Assembly (NCBI RefSeq): GCF_030068615.1
Contig: NZ_JASJOC010000002.1
Coordinates: forward strand, 310,001 to 374,000
Length of the DNA: 64,000 nucleotides
Source: Halostagnicola sp. A-GB9-2
Lineage (GTDB): Archaea > Halobacteriota > Halobacteria > Halobacteriales > Natrialbaceae
Direction of reading: 5' to 3'
The notes under the pieces are model-generated. The model ran no database searches. It was given only the letters and a program-made list of their open reading frames with translations, and was not told where the DNA came from. Shown piece by piece: positions 28,101 to 38,042 of this stretch (its first letter is position 1; each line of letters begins with the position of its first letter). The position numbers and the translations under genes are program-made.

Positions 28101-28914
28101 CCGGTTTGGCGGCGCGTCTGCGTTCGTCTAACCGGTATTCCGTTCGCCCGCCGCTGTTCGCTTGCACGGCCACAGTTTCCTCCGAAGCCGTCGTAATTGC
28201 TATTTGATCGGAGAAAGGCCAGTCGCTGTCGGTCCTATCCACGCGTTAGGCCAACTCGATTTTGGATGAAGTGGTAGAATCAGTCGTCGGCCCTCGAAAA
28301 GCACAGATCACGCCGGGTCACGCTCGAGTAACGGCGTGTCGATCTATCCCACACCTCATCCGGATCCGGTATGCGAACCGGTCTGTCCGTTGTTGCCCTT
28401 CTGAAAGCGAGTTCGTCGGTATCTCTGGTGCCCGAAACAGTTCCTTCGAGTGGCGTTGGTTCGGACGGATACCAGAGTAAACAGCCTCGAGCGTGGTGGC
28501 CCGAGGTTTTTGTAGTTCCTCAGCCGTGCGATAGCACTCTCTGCTCGGTAAGCAAGCGGGATACAGTTGGGCGGCTTACGCGCCCCGACCCGGACAGACG
28601 TACCAACCGAACCTGCGGTTAGGTTTTGTGAATTCGGTAATTAGAGCAGGCCGATCACGCCGGGAATCCAGCGGGTGTGCTCGGCGACAGTAACGCGATT
28701 AGGTCGTCGTGACACTTCGTCCAACTCGTTGATTCGAACCGATCTCTTCGAGACGGAAGAACCCCATCCTCAGTGGTTGTGACGTTTGTCCGCCGATCCC
28801 CCCTCTTCGTGAACGCACCGTACGTCGTACCCGAGTGGACGTCGCTAAGAAGTGCTGATTCAGTTCGAGAACAGGCCACTACGAAGTTGATCGGTTAGCA
28901 GGAACGAAAACGTG
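28101..28914. other. Long spacer without a recognisable gene
   Basis: More than 800 nt between the acidic repeat-protein gene and the 3' end of glmS carry only short frames on both strands with arginine/serine-rich, shadow-like composition. No tRNA, transposase remnant or terminal repeat is visible. It may be decayed sequence. Confidence 0.4.
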
Positions 28915-30723
28915 TCATTCGACCGTGACGCTCTTTGCGAGGTTTCGGGGTTTGTCGATCGGTCGATCGAGCAGTTTCGCCGCGTGGTAGGAAACGAGCT
29001 GGAGCTGAACGTTCGCGAGCAAGCCGGCCCAGACGGGGTGGGTGTCGGGAACCGAAAGATGCGTGTCGGCCACATCGACGAGCGAATGGTCGTCGGGACC
29101 GACCGCGACGATCGGCGCACCCCGAGATTGAGCTTCGATCGCGTTCGTCTTCGTCTTCTCGTCTCCACCACCTGAATAGACGGCAAAGATCGGCGTCTCA
29201 TCGGTTACGAGCGCAAGGGGACCGTGTTTGAGCTGTCCAGAAGCGAACCCTTCGGCATGCTCGTAGGTGATCTCTTTGAACTTCAACGCCCCCTCAAGCG
29301 CAACCGAGTGGCTCAGTCCGTGGCCGATAAAGAAGTACGACTTGCTGTCCAGGCGTTCTTTCGCGACGGTCTCCGCCCGGCTCGATTCGAGCACCTGCTC
29401 GACGTGACCGGGCAAGTCCTGGAGCGTCTCGAGCATCCCCTCTTTGTCTTCCGCCGGCTCCGCATCGGGCAGGTCAGTGGCGATACGTTGAGTGAGTAAC
29501 GCGAGCGTGACCGCCTGAGACGAGTACGTTTTCGTTGCGGCGACGCCGACTTCCGGTCCGGCCCGAATGTAGACGGCATCGTCGGCGGTCCGGGCGGCGG
29601 TCGAGCCGACGACGTTGGTGACCGCGAGCGATCGAGCACCGCGACTAGTCGCTTCGCGGACAGCTTCCAAGGTGTCGGCCGTTTCGCCGCTCTGCGTGAC
29701 TGCGACGACGAGCGTGTTCTCGTCGACCGGGCCGGTCGTCGATTCGTACTCGCTCGCTCGCAGGACTTCGGTACGGACTCCCGCCGAGCGGAGCAACTGG
29801 CCGCCGTACATCGCGGCGTGATAGGACGTGCCACAGGCGACGAACTGGACGGCGTCGATATCGCCGAACGAGCCCGCGGGCAGGTCCTCGAAAACGACCT
29901 CGCCGTCCTCGGCACGACCCTCGATCGTGTTCGAGAGCGAGGTCGGTTGATTGTAGATCTCCTTGAGCATGTAGTGGTCGAACTCGCCCTTGCCCGCGTC
30001 CTCGGGATCCCAGTCGACGATATCGGTCGAGCGGCTAACCGGCTCTCCCTCGAGATCCGTAATCTGATACGAGTCGGGTTCGAGCACGACGATATCCCCC
30101 TCTTCGAGGTAGATGACTTCGTCGGTGAAATCGAGGAAGGCTGGAACGTCGCTCGCGAGGAACCACTCGTCGTCGTCCAAACCGAGGACGAGCGGCGATC
30201 CCTTTCGAGCGGCGTACACCGCTTCCTCTCCGTCGACGATAGCGGCGATTGCGTAGCTTCCTTCGAGGGTCGAGACGGCCTTTCGGACGGCCGCTTCGGT
30301 GTCACCCGTCTCGTCCCGGTACTCGTCGATCAGGTGCGGGATCACTTCCGTGTCCGTATCACTCTCGAATTCGTGCCCCTTCGATCGAAGGTCTGCTTTG
30401 AGTTCGTCGTAATTGTCGATAACGCCATTATGGACGACGGCCACGTCGCCGACAGTATCGGTGTGTGGGTGGGCGTTCTCGTCGGTTGGCGGTCCGTGGG
30501 TACTCCATCGCGTGTGGCCAATTCCCATGTTTCCGTTCGGACGGACTTCGAGCTGTGACTTGAGCTCGGACACTTCACCCGAACATTTGTGGACTTTGAC
30601 GCCCGATCCGTTCTGGACCGCGATACCTGCGGAATCGTAGCCACGATACTCGAGGTTCTCGAGGCCAGACAGTAGCGTTTCTGCGGCATCTCCGTGACCG
30701 ATCCGTGCAATAATACCACACAT
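28915..30723 (-). CDS. glmS: Glutamine--fructose-6-phosphate aminotransferase (isomerizing)
   Basis: The 602-residue enzyme makes glucosamine-6-phosphate for amino-sugar synthesis. ATG 30723 is chosen because it places the glutaminase nucleophile at Cys2 (MCGIIARIG), as the family requires; an ATG three codons upstream would bury it. The N-terminal Ntn glutaminase domain shows GYDSAGIA, GHTRWSTHG and ENAHPH. The two SIS domains carry CGTSYHAAM, TQSGETADT and ELKHGPLAL-like (SGQLKHGPLAL) motifs, and the C terminus ends LAKSVTVE. In this locus it supplies UDP-N-acetylhexosamine precursors. Confidence 0.95.
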   Translation of the reverse strand: MCGIIARIGHGDAAETLLSGLENLEYRGYDSAGIAVQNGSGVKVHKCSGEVSELKSQLEVRPNGNMGIGHTRWSTHGPPTDENAHPHTDTVGDVAVVHNGVIDNYDELKADLRSKGHEFESDTDTEVIPHLIDEYRDETGDTEAAVRKAVSTLEGSYAIAAIVDGEEAVYAARKGSPLVLGLDDDEWFLASDVPAFLDFTDEVIYLEEGDIVVLEPDSYQITDLEGEPVSRSTDIVDWDPEDAGKGEFDHYMLKEIYNQPTSLSNTIEGRAEDGEVVFEDLPAGSFGDIDAVQFVACGTSYHAAMYGGQLLRSAGVRTEVLRASEYESTTGPVDENTLVVAVTQSGETADTLEAVREATSRGARSLAVTNVVGSTAARTADDAVYIRAGPEVGVAATKTYSSQAVTLALLTQRIATDLPDAEPAEDKEGMLETLQDLPGHVEQVLESSRAETVAKERLDSKSYFFIGHGLSHSVALEGALKFKEITYEHAEGFASGQLKHGPLALVTDETPIFAVYSGGGDEKTKTNAIEAQSRGAPIVAVGPDDHSLVDVADTHLSVPDTHPVWAGLLANVQLQLVSYHAAKLLDRPIDKPRNLAKSVTVE

Positions 30724-31538
30724 TAGTGACACACCTCAGTCGCCGATACTTGTCGCATCCGTGCTCGTAGGCCAAATTTCAGTGTTCTGTTCGTCACTGT
30801 ACAGTCGTTGGAAACGGGCCCGTTGGCTACGACGGTACTGAAAGTCCGACTCGAAAGAGTAGCCTCAGATATGGTGGTGTCTCGTATCATCGTTATCTCA
30901 TACCCGTATATGGCGTCCGTTGAGGGACGACTCAGGTATCTACTAGCGCATATCCTTTTGGGGCCATTACTATAGTACAGGTAAGCCGCCACCTATCGAG
31001 TGTATAATGAGTGGTTTGTGTCGATATATTCCGGGAAAAAGCAAATGGGAGTGAATTATTTAGGTATATATGTGTGCATGTTCGATTCTAGTTGGATCGG
31101 TCGTCAGACAATCGACCCGCGCTCGGAAAATAGTTGCACTACGTCGATATGGGGTGTACAGCCCTTCTCGTTGGCGTTATCAAACTGCTAATCGAGGTCT
31201 CTAGACGAGTGCCGAGGATTGTTGTTAGATAGACACGATCAGCTGACTCCTGAGAGTGGATATACGGACGCGAAAAAACGATTAGTACCTTCGGTGAACG
31301 TGGCGATACCGGGAGCTCCGAGAGCGGAGAAGGTGTTTTAAACGGGAGGAAATCTCGGACAGGAGTTCCCTCTTGACGCTGTTTGTCGGGACGGAATACG
31401 GGGAGATAAAGAACGATACGAGATGAGTAGATGACGGCCGATACTGACAGCGTTACTTTTCGATCGAAGCGAAATGAGGAAACGCGATTCGACACGAGGG
31501 GAGACTATCGACCACCCACGAAGACCGATTCGGTGGGG
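30724..31538. other. AT-rich spacer without a recognisable gene
   Basis: About 815 nt between the starts of glmS and the 3' end of the membrane winged-helix gene. AT content is well above that of the coding regions, and only short frames are present. No RNA fold or repeat stands out by eye. Confidence 0.4.
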
Positions 31539-32195
31539 TCAGGCGACCGGGTTACCGACGTTGTCCGAGTCCGACTGATTGTTTTCGTTGATTTCGTCTC
31601 TCGCGAGCGTGATAACGTTCTCGCGCCCGAGCGATGTCTTCTCGATCGTTCCGCTATCGTGCATCTTCGAGAGTGTTCGGCTGACTTTCGACTTCGACCA
31701 TCCGGTTTCTTCCGCGATCTGGTGTTGGCGGATTCGACCGTGGTTTTCGACGAGCAATCGCACGACTTGCCCTTCATCGCTTAACAGTTCGGGCGGGGTC
31801 TCGGCTGAGACGACGCTTTCGTAGGCGGGTGGTTGCTCCCGCGGAGTCGTCTCGTTCTGTGGGACGGATTCGCGTTGCTCGTCGGAGGCCAACGCCTGTG
31901 TCGGCACCGAAAGTTCGCGATCCGACATCGCTTCCGTAACCCGTATACCAACGAGCGCCGTGATCATGAGAAAGAGGATCACGATCAGGGCAGCCTCCAG
32001 ATCTGAAACCGTCCGAATCATCTGAATCAAGAGGGGAGGCCCTGCCGAAATTTCGATTATTTCTGGGACGTGAACCGTCGAGACGTCCGGAACGTCGCCG
32101 AATTGCGAAATCGAACCCGGAACGGTTTCGGCGGAGTCAATACTAGTCACCGCGGCTTGGAAAACGCCGTTATCGGACTGTGAACTGGGCACCAT
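31539..32195 (-). CDS. Membrane winged-helix protein
   Basis: From Met 32195 the protein has 218 residues. One membrane helix near residues 68-88 (AALIVILFLMITALVGI) is followed by a polar linker and a C-terminal winged helix with QHQIAEETGWSKSKVSRTLSKM, nearly the same recognition helix as in the protein encoded at 23.2-24.4 kb (DETGWSKSKVSMLLSEM). The N-terminal outside part is short. It is probably a membrane-tethered transcription regulator of the surface locus; the signal is unknown. The start is uncertain, with an alternative at 32246. Confidence 0.75.
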   Translation of the reverse strand: MVPSSQSDNGVFQAAVTSIDSAETVPGSISQFGDVPDVSTVHVPEIIEISAGPPLLIQMIRTVSDLEAALIVILFLMITALVGIRVTEAMSDRELSVPTQALASDEQRESVPQNETTPREQPPAYESVVSAETPPELLSDEGQVVRLLVENHGRIRQHQIAEETGWSKSKVSRTLSKMHDSGTIEKTSLGRENVITLARDEINENNQSDSDNVGNPVA

Positions 32196-32519
32196 AGTTT
32201 CGCCATTTGGGTGATCGGGGCGTGGCCGAACTCGCCTCGACAGCACGCTGATCGTATTATGTAGCCGCTCTATAGCACCTTCATTATGGGTTTACACAGT
32301 CGCGTTTAACAGGCTGCTAACTCTCGAGCCGATACAAATCGCTGTTTGTGCGGTATTTCCGCTATTGTAGCCGCTATCGATAGGTTCGAGCACACGTGAG
32401 GGTGCCACAACTGTTTATCTGCGGTATAGTAAACCGATCAAACCTGCTTGTCGAGTGTGAAGCCGGTTCCACGAATACGGAACCGCCGTCTACGCGGTTC
32501 CGTCGCACAGCCGCGTGCG
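32196..32519. other. Divergent promoter region before the nucleotide-sugar dehydrogenase
   Basis: The spacer separates the leftward winged-helix gene from the rightward glycan operon. A TTTATC/GTATAGTAAAC stretch near 32412-32432 is a plausible TATA region for the dehydrogenase and would give a leader of about 80 nt containing the hairpin at 32477-32503. Confidence 0.4.
32477..32503 (+). promoter_or_regulatory. Perfect 10-bp hairpin in the dehydrogenase leader
   Basis: ACGGAACCGC and GCGGTTCCGT pair perfectly around a seven-base loop (CGTCTAC), ending 16 nt before the ATG at 32520. Placement just ahead of the start suggests control of translation or an operator for the glycan operon. Confidence 0.55.
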
Positions 32520-33938
32520 ATGGACCAAAACGATATATTACCTATGACCCCAACAATTAGCGATACCGAGGATCGAAATGACGAGCAAGAAAGCGGCCAT
32601 CAGACGTTCAATTCCGAACAGAACGGTGTTTCACTCGAACACGGACAGGCCGCCGGCAAACCGACTGTCTGCGTGGTCGGCCTCGGCTACGTGGGGCTTC
32701 CGCTCGCGGTCGGTTTCGCATCGTCTTCGTATCCCGTTATCGGGTACGACGTCAACGACTCGACCGTCGAGACGCTGCAGGGGGGGACGGATACGACCGG
32801 AGATCTGACGGACGAAGCGGTCCAGCAGGACGAACTCACGTACACGACCGATTCGGCGGCGCTAACCCAGGCAGAATACGTTATCATCGCCGTGCCGACG
32901 CCGGTTCGAGACGACGACCGCCCGGATCTGAGCTACGTCGAGAGCGCGGGGACGACGGTTGGATCGAAGATGGACGCCGGGACGACGGTTATTCTGGAAT
33001 CGACAGTCTACCCCGGCTCGACTCGAGAGGTGCTCATCCCGGCACTGGAAAACGCATCCGGAATGACCGCTGGTGAAGACTTTTTCGTCGGGTACTCACC
33101 GGAACGTGCAACTCCCGGCGACGCGGAACACGGCCTCGCGGATGTCGTCAAGGTTGTCAGCGGTCAAACCGAGAAAGTCCTCGAGGACGTCGCGACGCTA
33201 TATGAGTCCATCGTGGACGCGGGCGTTCACCGCGCCCCCTCGATCGAAGTCGCCGAGGCCTCCAAGGTCGTCGAAAACACCCAGCGGGATCTCAATATCG
33301 CCTTCGTCAACGAACTCTCGATCGCGTTCGATCACATGAACGTCGATACGCAGGAGGTCCTCGATGCCGCGAGTACGAAGTGGAACTTCCACGGATACCG
33401 ACCGGGGTTAGTGGGGGGGCACTGTATTCCAGTCGACCCGTACTTCTTCACGTATCGATCGACTCAGGAAGGGTTCGTTCCGGAGCTAATGGAAACGAGC
33501 CGAAAAGTCAACGAATCTGTTCCGAACCACGTTGCCGACCTGACGATCAAAGCGCTCAACGACTGCAAAAAGGCGCTCAGTACGAGCCGGGTTCTGGTGC
33601 TCGGCCTGGCATACAAGCCGGGCGTCGGTGACATCCGAAGTTCGAAAGTCGCCGATGTCATTGAAGTCCTCCAAGAGTACGACATCGATATCGAGGGCTA
33701 CGATCCGTTCGCCGACAACGATGTCGTCCGAGAATCGTTCGGCATCGACGTCCAGGAAACCCTATCCTTCGACGGATTCGACGCGATTTTGCTCGCGACG
33801 CCACACGCCGAGTTCGAACACATCGACCTCTCTGCGGTCGCGACTGATGTCGCGGAGAACCCTGCGCTAGTGGACGTAATGGGTGCGCTCGAGGAGGCCG
33901 ACGCGGCGGATGCAGGATTCGTCTATCGGAAGTTATGA
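32520..33938 (+). CDS. Nucleotide-sugar dehydrogenase (UDP-hexuronate forming)
   Basis: The 472-residue protein oxidises a UDP-sugar C6 alcohol to a carboxylate with NAD. It has the NAD-binding GLGYVGLPLAVGF motif, the VPTPV strand, LESTVYPGSTREV, the catalytic GGHCIPVDPYF with its cysteine, and the C-terminal domain with LGLAYKPGVGDIRSSK. The STVYPGST/GGHCIPVDPY forms resemble UDP-N-acetylhexosaminuronate enzymes (WbpO/VipA type) rather than plain UDP-glucose dehydrogenase. The N-terminal 45 residues are a variable acidic extension; an ATG at 32544 is an alternative start. It heads an operon with DUF354, GT4 and membrane genes. Confidence 0.9.
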   Translation: MDQNDILPMTPTISDTEDRNDEQESGHQTFNSEQNGVSLEHGQAAGKPTVCVVGLGYVGLPLAVGFASSSYPVIGYDVNDSTVETLQGGTDTTGDLTDEAVQQDELTYTTDSAALTQAEYVIIAVPTPVRDDDRPDLSYVESAGTTVGSKMDAGTTVILESTVYPGSTREVLIPALENASGMTAGEDFFVGYSPERATPGDAEHGLADVVKVVSGQTEKVLEDVATLYESIVDAGVHRAPSIEVAEASKVVENTQRDLNIAFVNELSIAFDHMNVDTQEVLDAASTKWNFHGYRPGLVGGHCIPVDPYFFTYRSTQEGFVPELMETSRKVNESVPNHVADLTIKALNDCKKALSTSRVLVLGLAYKPGVGDIRSSKVADVIEVLQEYDIDIEGYDPFADNDVVRESFGIDVQETLSFDGFDAILLATPHAEFEHIDLSAVATDVAENPALVDVMGALEEADAADAGFVYRKL

Positions 33939-34032
33939 TGAACAACGCAACGCCGTTGATCGACTCGGCTGACGGATGCGGGATGGGGAGCACGAAACAA
34001 GCGAGACGATTCGACAACGAGGGGGAACACTA

Positions 34033-35109
34033 ATGGACATCATCGTTACGATACAGCATCCGGGCCACGTCCACTTCTTTCGCAACGCCATTGCGGAACT
34101 GGATTCCGGGGGACACGACGTTCACGTCTTCGCTCGAGAGAGCGGGGTTGCAGTCGCCCTGCTCGAGGCCTACGGGATCGAGTACGAGCTTCTGGCCACG
34201 GACTCCGACTCGATGCTATCGCTCGCGACCGTCCAGGCGACCTACGAGGCACGATTGTTGTGCCGAGCCCAACGAATCCAGCCCGATGTCATCACCGCGA
34301 TCGGCGGGGTCGCCGCGGCTCACATTGGGACGATCCTCCGGTCGAAGAGCATCGTTTTCTACGACACCGAGCACGCGGCGCTCATTCAGAAGCTCGGGTA
34401 TCCCTTCGCCGACGTGATCTGTACTCCGGCGTGTTACGACGGCGAAATCGGTCCGAAACAGGTAACCTACCCCGGATATCACGAGCTGGCGTACCTCCAT
34501 CCCAACCGGTTCGATCCCGATCCGACCGTCCTCGAGACCGTTGGAGTGGATCGAGACGACACCTTCGCCGTCGTCAGACTGAGTAGTTGGGAGGCCTCAC
34601 ACGACGTCGGACAGGGGGGGTTCGACGACCCGCACGAGGTCGTCGACCGACTCGAGGAGGCCGGTGCAAAGGTATTGCTCACCGCGGAAGGCGATCCGCC
34701 GGCCGATCTGAAATCCTACGAATTCACGGCGGCTCCCGAACGGATGCATGATCTCCTCGCGTTCGCCGACGTCGTCGTCGGTGAGGGGGCGACGACGGCA
34801 GCGGAGGCAGCGGTGCTCGGAACGCCGTCCGTCTACGTCAATTCCCAACCGCTCGGATACACGACCGAACTCGAGGAGGAGTACGAGCTGTTGTTCGGGT
34901 TCAACGATGCGGATCGGCACGCGAAATCGCTCGAAAAGGCCGTTTCGATCGTCGAATCGGCGGACGACGACGTCGAAACGTGGGAGCGGCGACGGGAGCG
35001 TCTCCTGGGGGAACGCATCGACGTGACGGAACTGATCGTCGATATCATCGAAACGAAAGCAGGCGCGGTCGACCCGGATCGGTCCGCACTCGCGACTAAC
35101 CCGAGCTAG
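34033..35109 (+). CDS. DUF354 glycosyltransferase-like protein
   Basis: The 358-residue protein starts at ATG 34033 (MDIIVTIQHPGHVHFFRN). The HPGHVHFFRN opening, TAIGGVAAAHIG strand, DTEHAALIQKLGYPFAD and a C-terminal VVVGEGATTAAEAAVLGTPSVY match DUF354, a GT-B-fold family related to UDP-GlcNAc 2-epimerase/MurG and found in archaeal and bacterial polysaccharide loci. It lies 94 nt after the dehydrogenase and 4 nt before GT4. Either transferase or epimerase chemistry is possible; the donor is not identifiable. Confidence 0.85.
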   Translation: MDIIVTIQHPGHVHFFRNAIAELDSGGHDVHVFARESGVAVALLEAYGIEYELLATDSDSMLSLATVQATYEARLLCRAQRIQPDVITAIGGVAAAHIGTILRSKSIVFYDTEHAALIQKLGYPFADVICTPACYDGEIGPKQVTYPGYHELAYLHPNRFDPDPTVLETVGVDRDDTFAVVRLSSWEASHDVGQGGFDDPHEVVDRLEEAGAKVLLTAEGDPPADLKSYEFTAAPERMHDLLAFADVVVGEGATTAAEAAVLGTPSVYVNSQPLGYTTELEEEYELLFGFNDADRHAKSLEKAVSIVESADDDVETWERRRERLLGERIDVTELIVDIIETKAGAVDPDRSALATNPS

Positions 35110-35113
35110 CACA

Positions 35114-36076
35114 ATGAAGGTACTACAGTTGGTCACGTCTCCGCGACCGTTTTTCGAACAACAGGTATCGGTTCTCGAGGACCGCGGTATCGAGTGTACG
35201 GTCCTCGGCGTCCCGGGCGAATACGACGGGGATTCGGGTCGAACACCGCTCGACTACGTTCGATACTACCCAAAGATTCTTTCAGCCGTTCGATCGACTG
35301 ACTTCGACCTGGTCCACGCGAACTACGGACTTACCGTTCCGTTCGCGCTCGCACAGCCGACCCGCCCCGTCGTGCTGACGCTGTGGGGAACCGATCTGAT
35401 GAGCGACCAGGAGTGGCTTCGATCGATCAGTCAACACGGAGCCAGGCGATCGGACGCCGTGGTCGCTCCGAGTCAAGCGATGGCAAAACGACTCGAGACG
35501 CCGCACGAACTGATCCCGTTCGGCGTGGATACGGATATCTTTCGACCGATTTCGCAGATAAAAGCGAGAAAGCACGTTGGCTGGGATACCGACAAACCGA
35601 TTGCGCTGTTTCCCTACGACACGGAGCGGTCAGTCAAAGACTTCGAGCGCGCTCGAACGCTCGCCAGGCAAACGGAAACCGACCTTCAACTGCGGGCAAT
35701 AAACGGCGTCGACCACGACGAGATGCCCTACTACATGAACGCGAGCGACGCCCTTCTGGTCACATCAAAGCGCGAAAGCGGCCCGATGGTCGTCAAAGAG
35801 GCATCCGCGTGTAACCTTCCGGTCGTTTCGACCGATGTCGGATTCGTTCGCGAGACCGTCGACGGCGTTTCGAACTGTTTCGTCAGTGATGACGACGACG
35901 ACCTGGTTAACGGTCTCAGAACCATCGCCCGAAACCGAGGTCGCTCCGATGGGCGTGAGGTGATTGACGGGCTCAGCCTCGAGTCGATGGGTGAGACGCT
36001 CGTCTCCCTTTACGGACAGTTACTCGAAACGAACGAATCTGCACCGTCTCGAAGGGGTGTTGTCCATGGAATATAA
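35114..36076 (+). CDS. Glycosyltransferase family 4
   Basis: The 320-residue protein is a GT-B glycosyltransferase. The N-terminal half contains FDLVHANYGLTVPFAL and LTLWGTD; the linker has IPFGVDTDIF; and the C-terminal nucleotide-sugar half has the ESGPMVVKEASACNLPVVSTDVG segment, holding the family's E-x7-E motif. No membrane helix is seen, so it acts at the cytoplasmic face on a lipid carrier. Its stop overlaps the start of the next membrane-protein gene, indicating coupled translation. Confidence 0.9.
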   Translation: MKVLQLVTSPRPFFEQQVSVLEDRGIECTVLGVPGEYDGDSGRTPLDYVRYYPKILSAVRSTDFDLVHANYGLTVPFALAQPTRPVVLTLWGTDLMSDQEWLRSISQHGARRSDAVVAPSQAMAKRLETPHELIPFGVDTDIFRPISQIKARKHVGWDTDKPIALFPYDTERSVKDFERARTLARQTETDLQLRAINGVDHDEMPYYMNASDALLVTSKRESGPMVVKEASACNLPVVSTDVGFVRETVDGVSNCFVSDDDDDLVNGLRTIARNRGRSDGREVIDGLSLESMGETLVSLYGQLLETNESAPSRRGVVHGI

Positions 36077-38042
36077 ATCCCTCTCGGAACTCAGGCCTCT
36101 TCGACTCGATACGGTCGCCGCGATCATCGGGCTGTTGATCGCGTTAGCGTTGTTGCCGCTCCAGTTGTTCGTTTCCCAGATCTATCTCGAAACGGTGCCG
36201 ATCATCCTCGGTCTCGCCTGCGTCCTGTATCTCGTCTCGTTATACCAACAGGACGACGTAAACGAATTGCTGGCGCTCCCGTCGAGCGTCGCAATGGCAC
36301 TGCCGTCGATCGTTCTCGTCGGACTCTCGTCTCTGGTCTTTCTGACCGTTTTTCAGGGGGAACGGACAGTCCTGTTCTTCGCGCTCTCGAGTCTGATCGG
36401 GACGCTGATTCTCTGTCAGATCGTCTTTACCGATAGTCGGGATTTCCATCGCGGGATCGTGTTAACCCAGATCGTTCTGTTCGCGCTAGTCTTTCGCTTT
36501 ACCGCATTGTACGCGACGCCGGGATACATCGGCATCGATATCTGGACCCACATGGAGTTCGTTGAAGCGATTTACGACGCCGAGATGTTAGGTGCGATTT
36601 CCCACGACAAGCACTACGGATCGCCGCTCTATCACCTGCTGGTCGTAGCGAGTTCGCTCGTCTACGACGTCTCCCTTCGAACCGCGTTATATCTCTCGAT
36701 GGGGATCCTCATGCCGTTCTCGGTACTCCTCATCTACGCGACGGCGAATCTCCTCGTGTCGGACCGATGGGCGACGTTGGCGGCCGCGTTGTTCGCGTTC
36801 GCCAGTCACGTCACAATGTGGGGGCTACACCTCATCCCGACGAGTCTCGGTCTGGTGTTCTTCCTTGGGATGTTGTACGCACTGATCAGGGTGATGCGAG
36901 TCGAGTATACGATTCGCGACTTCTCGCTCCTGATCCTCTTTGGGATCGCGATAATTCTCACCCATCAAGTTTCGACGTTCATCATGCTCGTCCTGTTGTT
37001 GGCCGCGTTCGTCGCGCAGGTTATCTTCGTAATCGGACCGCTGGGACTGACTCGGCTCGACACGAGTGTCTTTCGCGCGAAGAAACCGGTCAACCTGTTC
37101 GGACTCGTCGTCTTCAATTTCGGGTTGACCATCTTCATCTGGTCGCTTACTCCGTACGGAGAGAACTCGTTCCTCGCGACGGTGTTGCTTTTCTTCACCG
37201 AGACGCTCGAGGAAAGTGCCGGCCTGCTCAACATCGCGAGTGGGTCCTCCGACGGCGGTGCTGACGGTGCCGAGCAGACCTCGACGTTGCTCGAGCAGGC
37301 CGTTCCGTACCTGGACGCGCTCGGATTTTTACTCTTGCTCGGCGTAACGTTTGCAGGCTGTCTGTACGTCGTGCACAGGCGTCGCGCCGAGCAATCCGTC
37401 TTTACGCTACTGCTCGCTGCGGCGATCATGCTGGTGTTCGTCCTCGTCCTGCCGATGTTCGGCATCCGAAACTTCATTCCAACTCGGTGGTTCGCGTTCC
37501 TGTTTGCCCCCATGGCGATTCTCGGTGCTATCGGCCTTCGTTCGTTCAGACAAAACCTCTCGCCCGAGATCGTGGTTTGTGTCTTACTGGTGTTTACGCT
37601 CGTCTATCCGGGCGCGATGATAGTCGCCGTCCAGAGTAACGCCGAAAATCCGGTCTTCTCCGATCAACACGAACGTCTCGCGTACGACGAGGCGGAACTG
37701 GCCGCAGTTGAGGCGATCGGTGAGCACACCGGATCGCCGTCCGGAAACGAGATTCTTCCGGAACAACAGCTCCACACCGATCATCCGTATCACACAGTGA
37801 TCAGTCGAACCGGCGCCTATCCATCTTCGAGGGATGCGACGATCCCCGACGATGGGGCGGCGGATCACGACTATACCGTCTATCGATCGGCGCAGTCGAC
37901 CGATGCCACCTACTTCGAAGACCTCGATGGCGAACAGCGGACCAAATCCATCTCACAAGAGCAACTCTGTCGACCGGATCAGGGGGCCGTATACACGAAC
38001 GGTGAAGTAACGTTCTGTACGGCTTCGCCGGCGACTAACTGA
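36066..38042 (+). CDS. Polytopic GT-C-like membrane protein
   Basis: The 658-residue protein has about 12 to 14 membrane helices and a soluble C-terminal tail of about 120 residues. After two hairpins of helices a loop reads GYIGIDIWTHMEFVEAIYDA, with acidic and His residues of the kind that bind metal or lipid-phosphate sugar in GT-C glycosyltransferases. A second motif is HQVSTFIML in a later loop. It overlaps the GT4 gene by 11 nt and ends the operon. It could be a lipid-linked-sugar transferase, a polymerase or a ligase; AglB motifs (WWDYG) are absent. Confidence 0.75.
   Translation: MEYKSLSELRPLRLDTVAAIIGLLIALALLPLQLFVSQIYLETVPIILGLACVLYLVSLYQQDDVNELLALPSSVAMALPSIVLVGLSSLVFLTVFQGERTVLFFALSSLIGTLILCQIVFTDSRDFHRGIVLTQIVLFALVFRFTALYATPGYIGIDIWTHMEFVEAIYDAEMLGAISHDKHYGSPLYHLLVVASSLVYDVSLRTALYLSMGILMPFSVLLIYATANLLVSDRWATLAAALFAFASHVTMWGLHLIPTSLGLVFFLGMLYALIRVMRVEYTIRDFSLLILFGIAIILTHQVSTFIMLVLLLAAFVAQVIFVIGPLGLTRLDTSVFRAKKPVNLFGLVVFNFGLTIFIWSLTPYGENSFLATVLLFFTETLEESAGLLNIASGSSDGGADGAEQTSTLLEQAVPYLDALGFLLLLGVTFAGCLYVVHRRRAEQSVFTLLLAAAIMLVFVLVLPMFGIRNFIPTRWFAFLFAPMAILGAIGLRSFRQNLSPEIVVCVLLVFTLVYPGAMIVAVQSNAENPVFSDQHERLAYDEAELAAVEAIGEHTGSPSGNEILPEQQLHTDHPYHTVISRTGAYPSSRDATIPDDGAADHDYTVYRSAQSTDATYFEDLDGEQRTKSISQEQLCRPDQGAVYTNGEVTFCTASPATN

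Noticed and set aside
28101-28914. Possible decayed transposon between the repeat-protein gene and glmS
   Set aside because: No terminal inverted repeats, target duplications or transposase motifs are visible.
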